64,000 nt of DNA, from positions 3,418,545 through 3,482,544 of the forward strand of contig CM059971.1 in assembly GCA_030490835.1 (NCBI GenBank), written 5' to 3'. This DNA is from Annona cherimola (taxonomy: Eukaryota; Streptophyta; Magnoliopsida; Magnoliales; Annonaceae). Under the pieces are notes generated by a model that ran no database searches, was not told the origin of the DNA, and saw nothing but the letters and a program-made list of their open reading frames with translations. Both the position numbers and the translations under genes were made by a program. This document shows, piece by piece, positions 63,812 through 64,000 of this stretch; within the stretch, counting starts at the first letter, position 1, and the number at the start of each line of letters is the position of its first letter.

Positions 63812-64000
63812 GTAATACAAGAAAAATGTCACGTTAAAACTTTTCAATTTAAAATTTATCACTTTCTATAACTATCATATTTTTAATCATTTCTTTACAT
63901 ATATGATATCTTACTTTTTAATCATTTCAGCACAACTACCTATATGACTAATCTATTTATTTTAACTTTATTTTATTTACTCCTTGTCTATACCTCTATT
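63812..64000. mobile_element. Tourist-like MITE arm cut by the window edge
   Basis: From 'gtgtgtttggtaatacaag' onward the sequence follows the left arm of the 10,572-11,145 family ('aaaacttttcaatttaaaat', 'ttttaatcatttctttacat', 'ctatttattttaacttta'). The right arm would lie beyond 64,000. Confidence 0.7.

Overview
The window is nuclear DNA from a flowering plant. It is AT-rich and intron-rich, with long stretches of non-coding repeats, many short hairpin transposons and solo-LTR-type insertions. The gene families seen (a coiled-coil NB-LRR resistance gene, a CYP85-clan cytochrome P450, a mitochondrial processing peptidase) are plant types with plant intron structure. I cannot name the species.

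Positions 1-27,160 hold no gene I can defend. They are three tandem copies (A 1-~12,490, B 12,988-21,290, C 21,290-27,160) of one non-coding segment. The copies differ by later insertions, which act as natural empty-site/filled-site pairs: a non-autonomous hAT element in A (9,070-10,419), a Mutator-like hairpin element in B (14,129-14,518) and a 2.2-kb GC-rich insertion in C (23,933-26,108). Copy C ends in an exon-like stretch near 27,130-27,283 that I cannot identify.

Positions 28,070-40,340 hold two tandem copies of a broken cytochrome P450 gene (CYP90/CYP724-like) on the + strand. Copy 1 (exons at 28,330-33,593) keeps the heme-binding exon but has deletions and stops. Copy 2 (35,860-37,480) lacks the 3' exons, and its intron DNA is filled with hairpin MITEs.

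Positions 40,455-50,508 hold the one gene that looks intact: a CC-NB-ARC-LRR (RGA/Rx_N type) resistance gene. Exon 1 (40,455-40,754) and exon 2 (46,636-50,508) join in phase 0 across a 5,881-bp intron to give 1,390 residues. All NB-ARC motifs are present, and the C-terminal LRRs are exactly phased (24 residues, 144-nt super-period). The sequence just inside the intron donor repeats the start of exon 2, which suggests how the intron arose.

Positions 53,735-63,517 (- strand) hold an intron-containing pseudogene of the mitochondrial processing peptidase beta subunit. Several exons carry stops or frameshifts, and its catalytic HxxEH motif is destroyed. One intron has swollen to about 6.6 kb and contains a solo LTR with a perfect 5-bp target duplication (55,586-57,395). 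The window ends inside another Tourist-like MITE arm.
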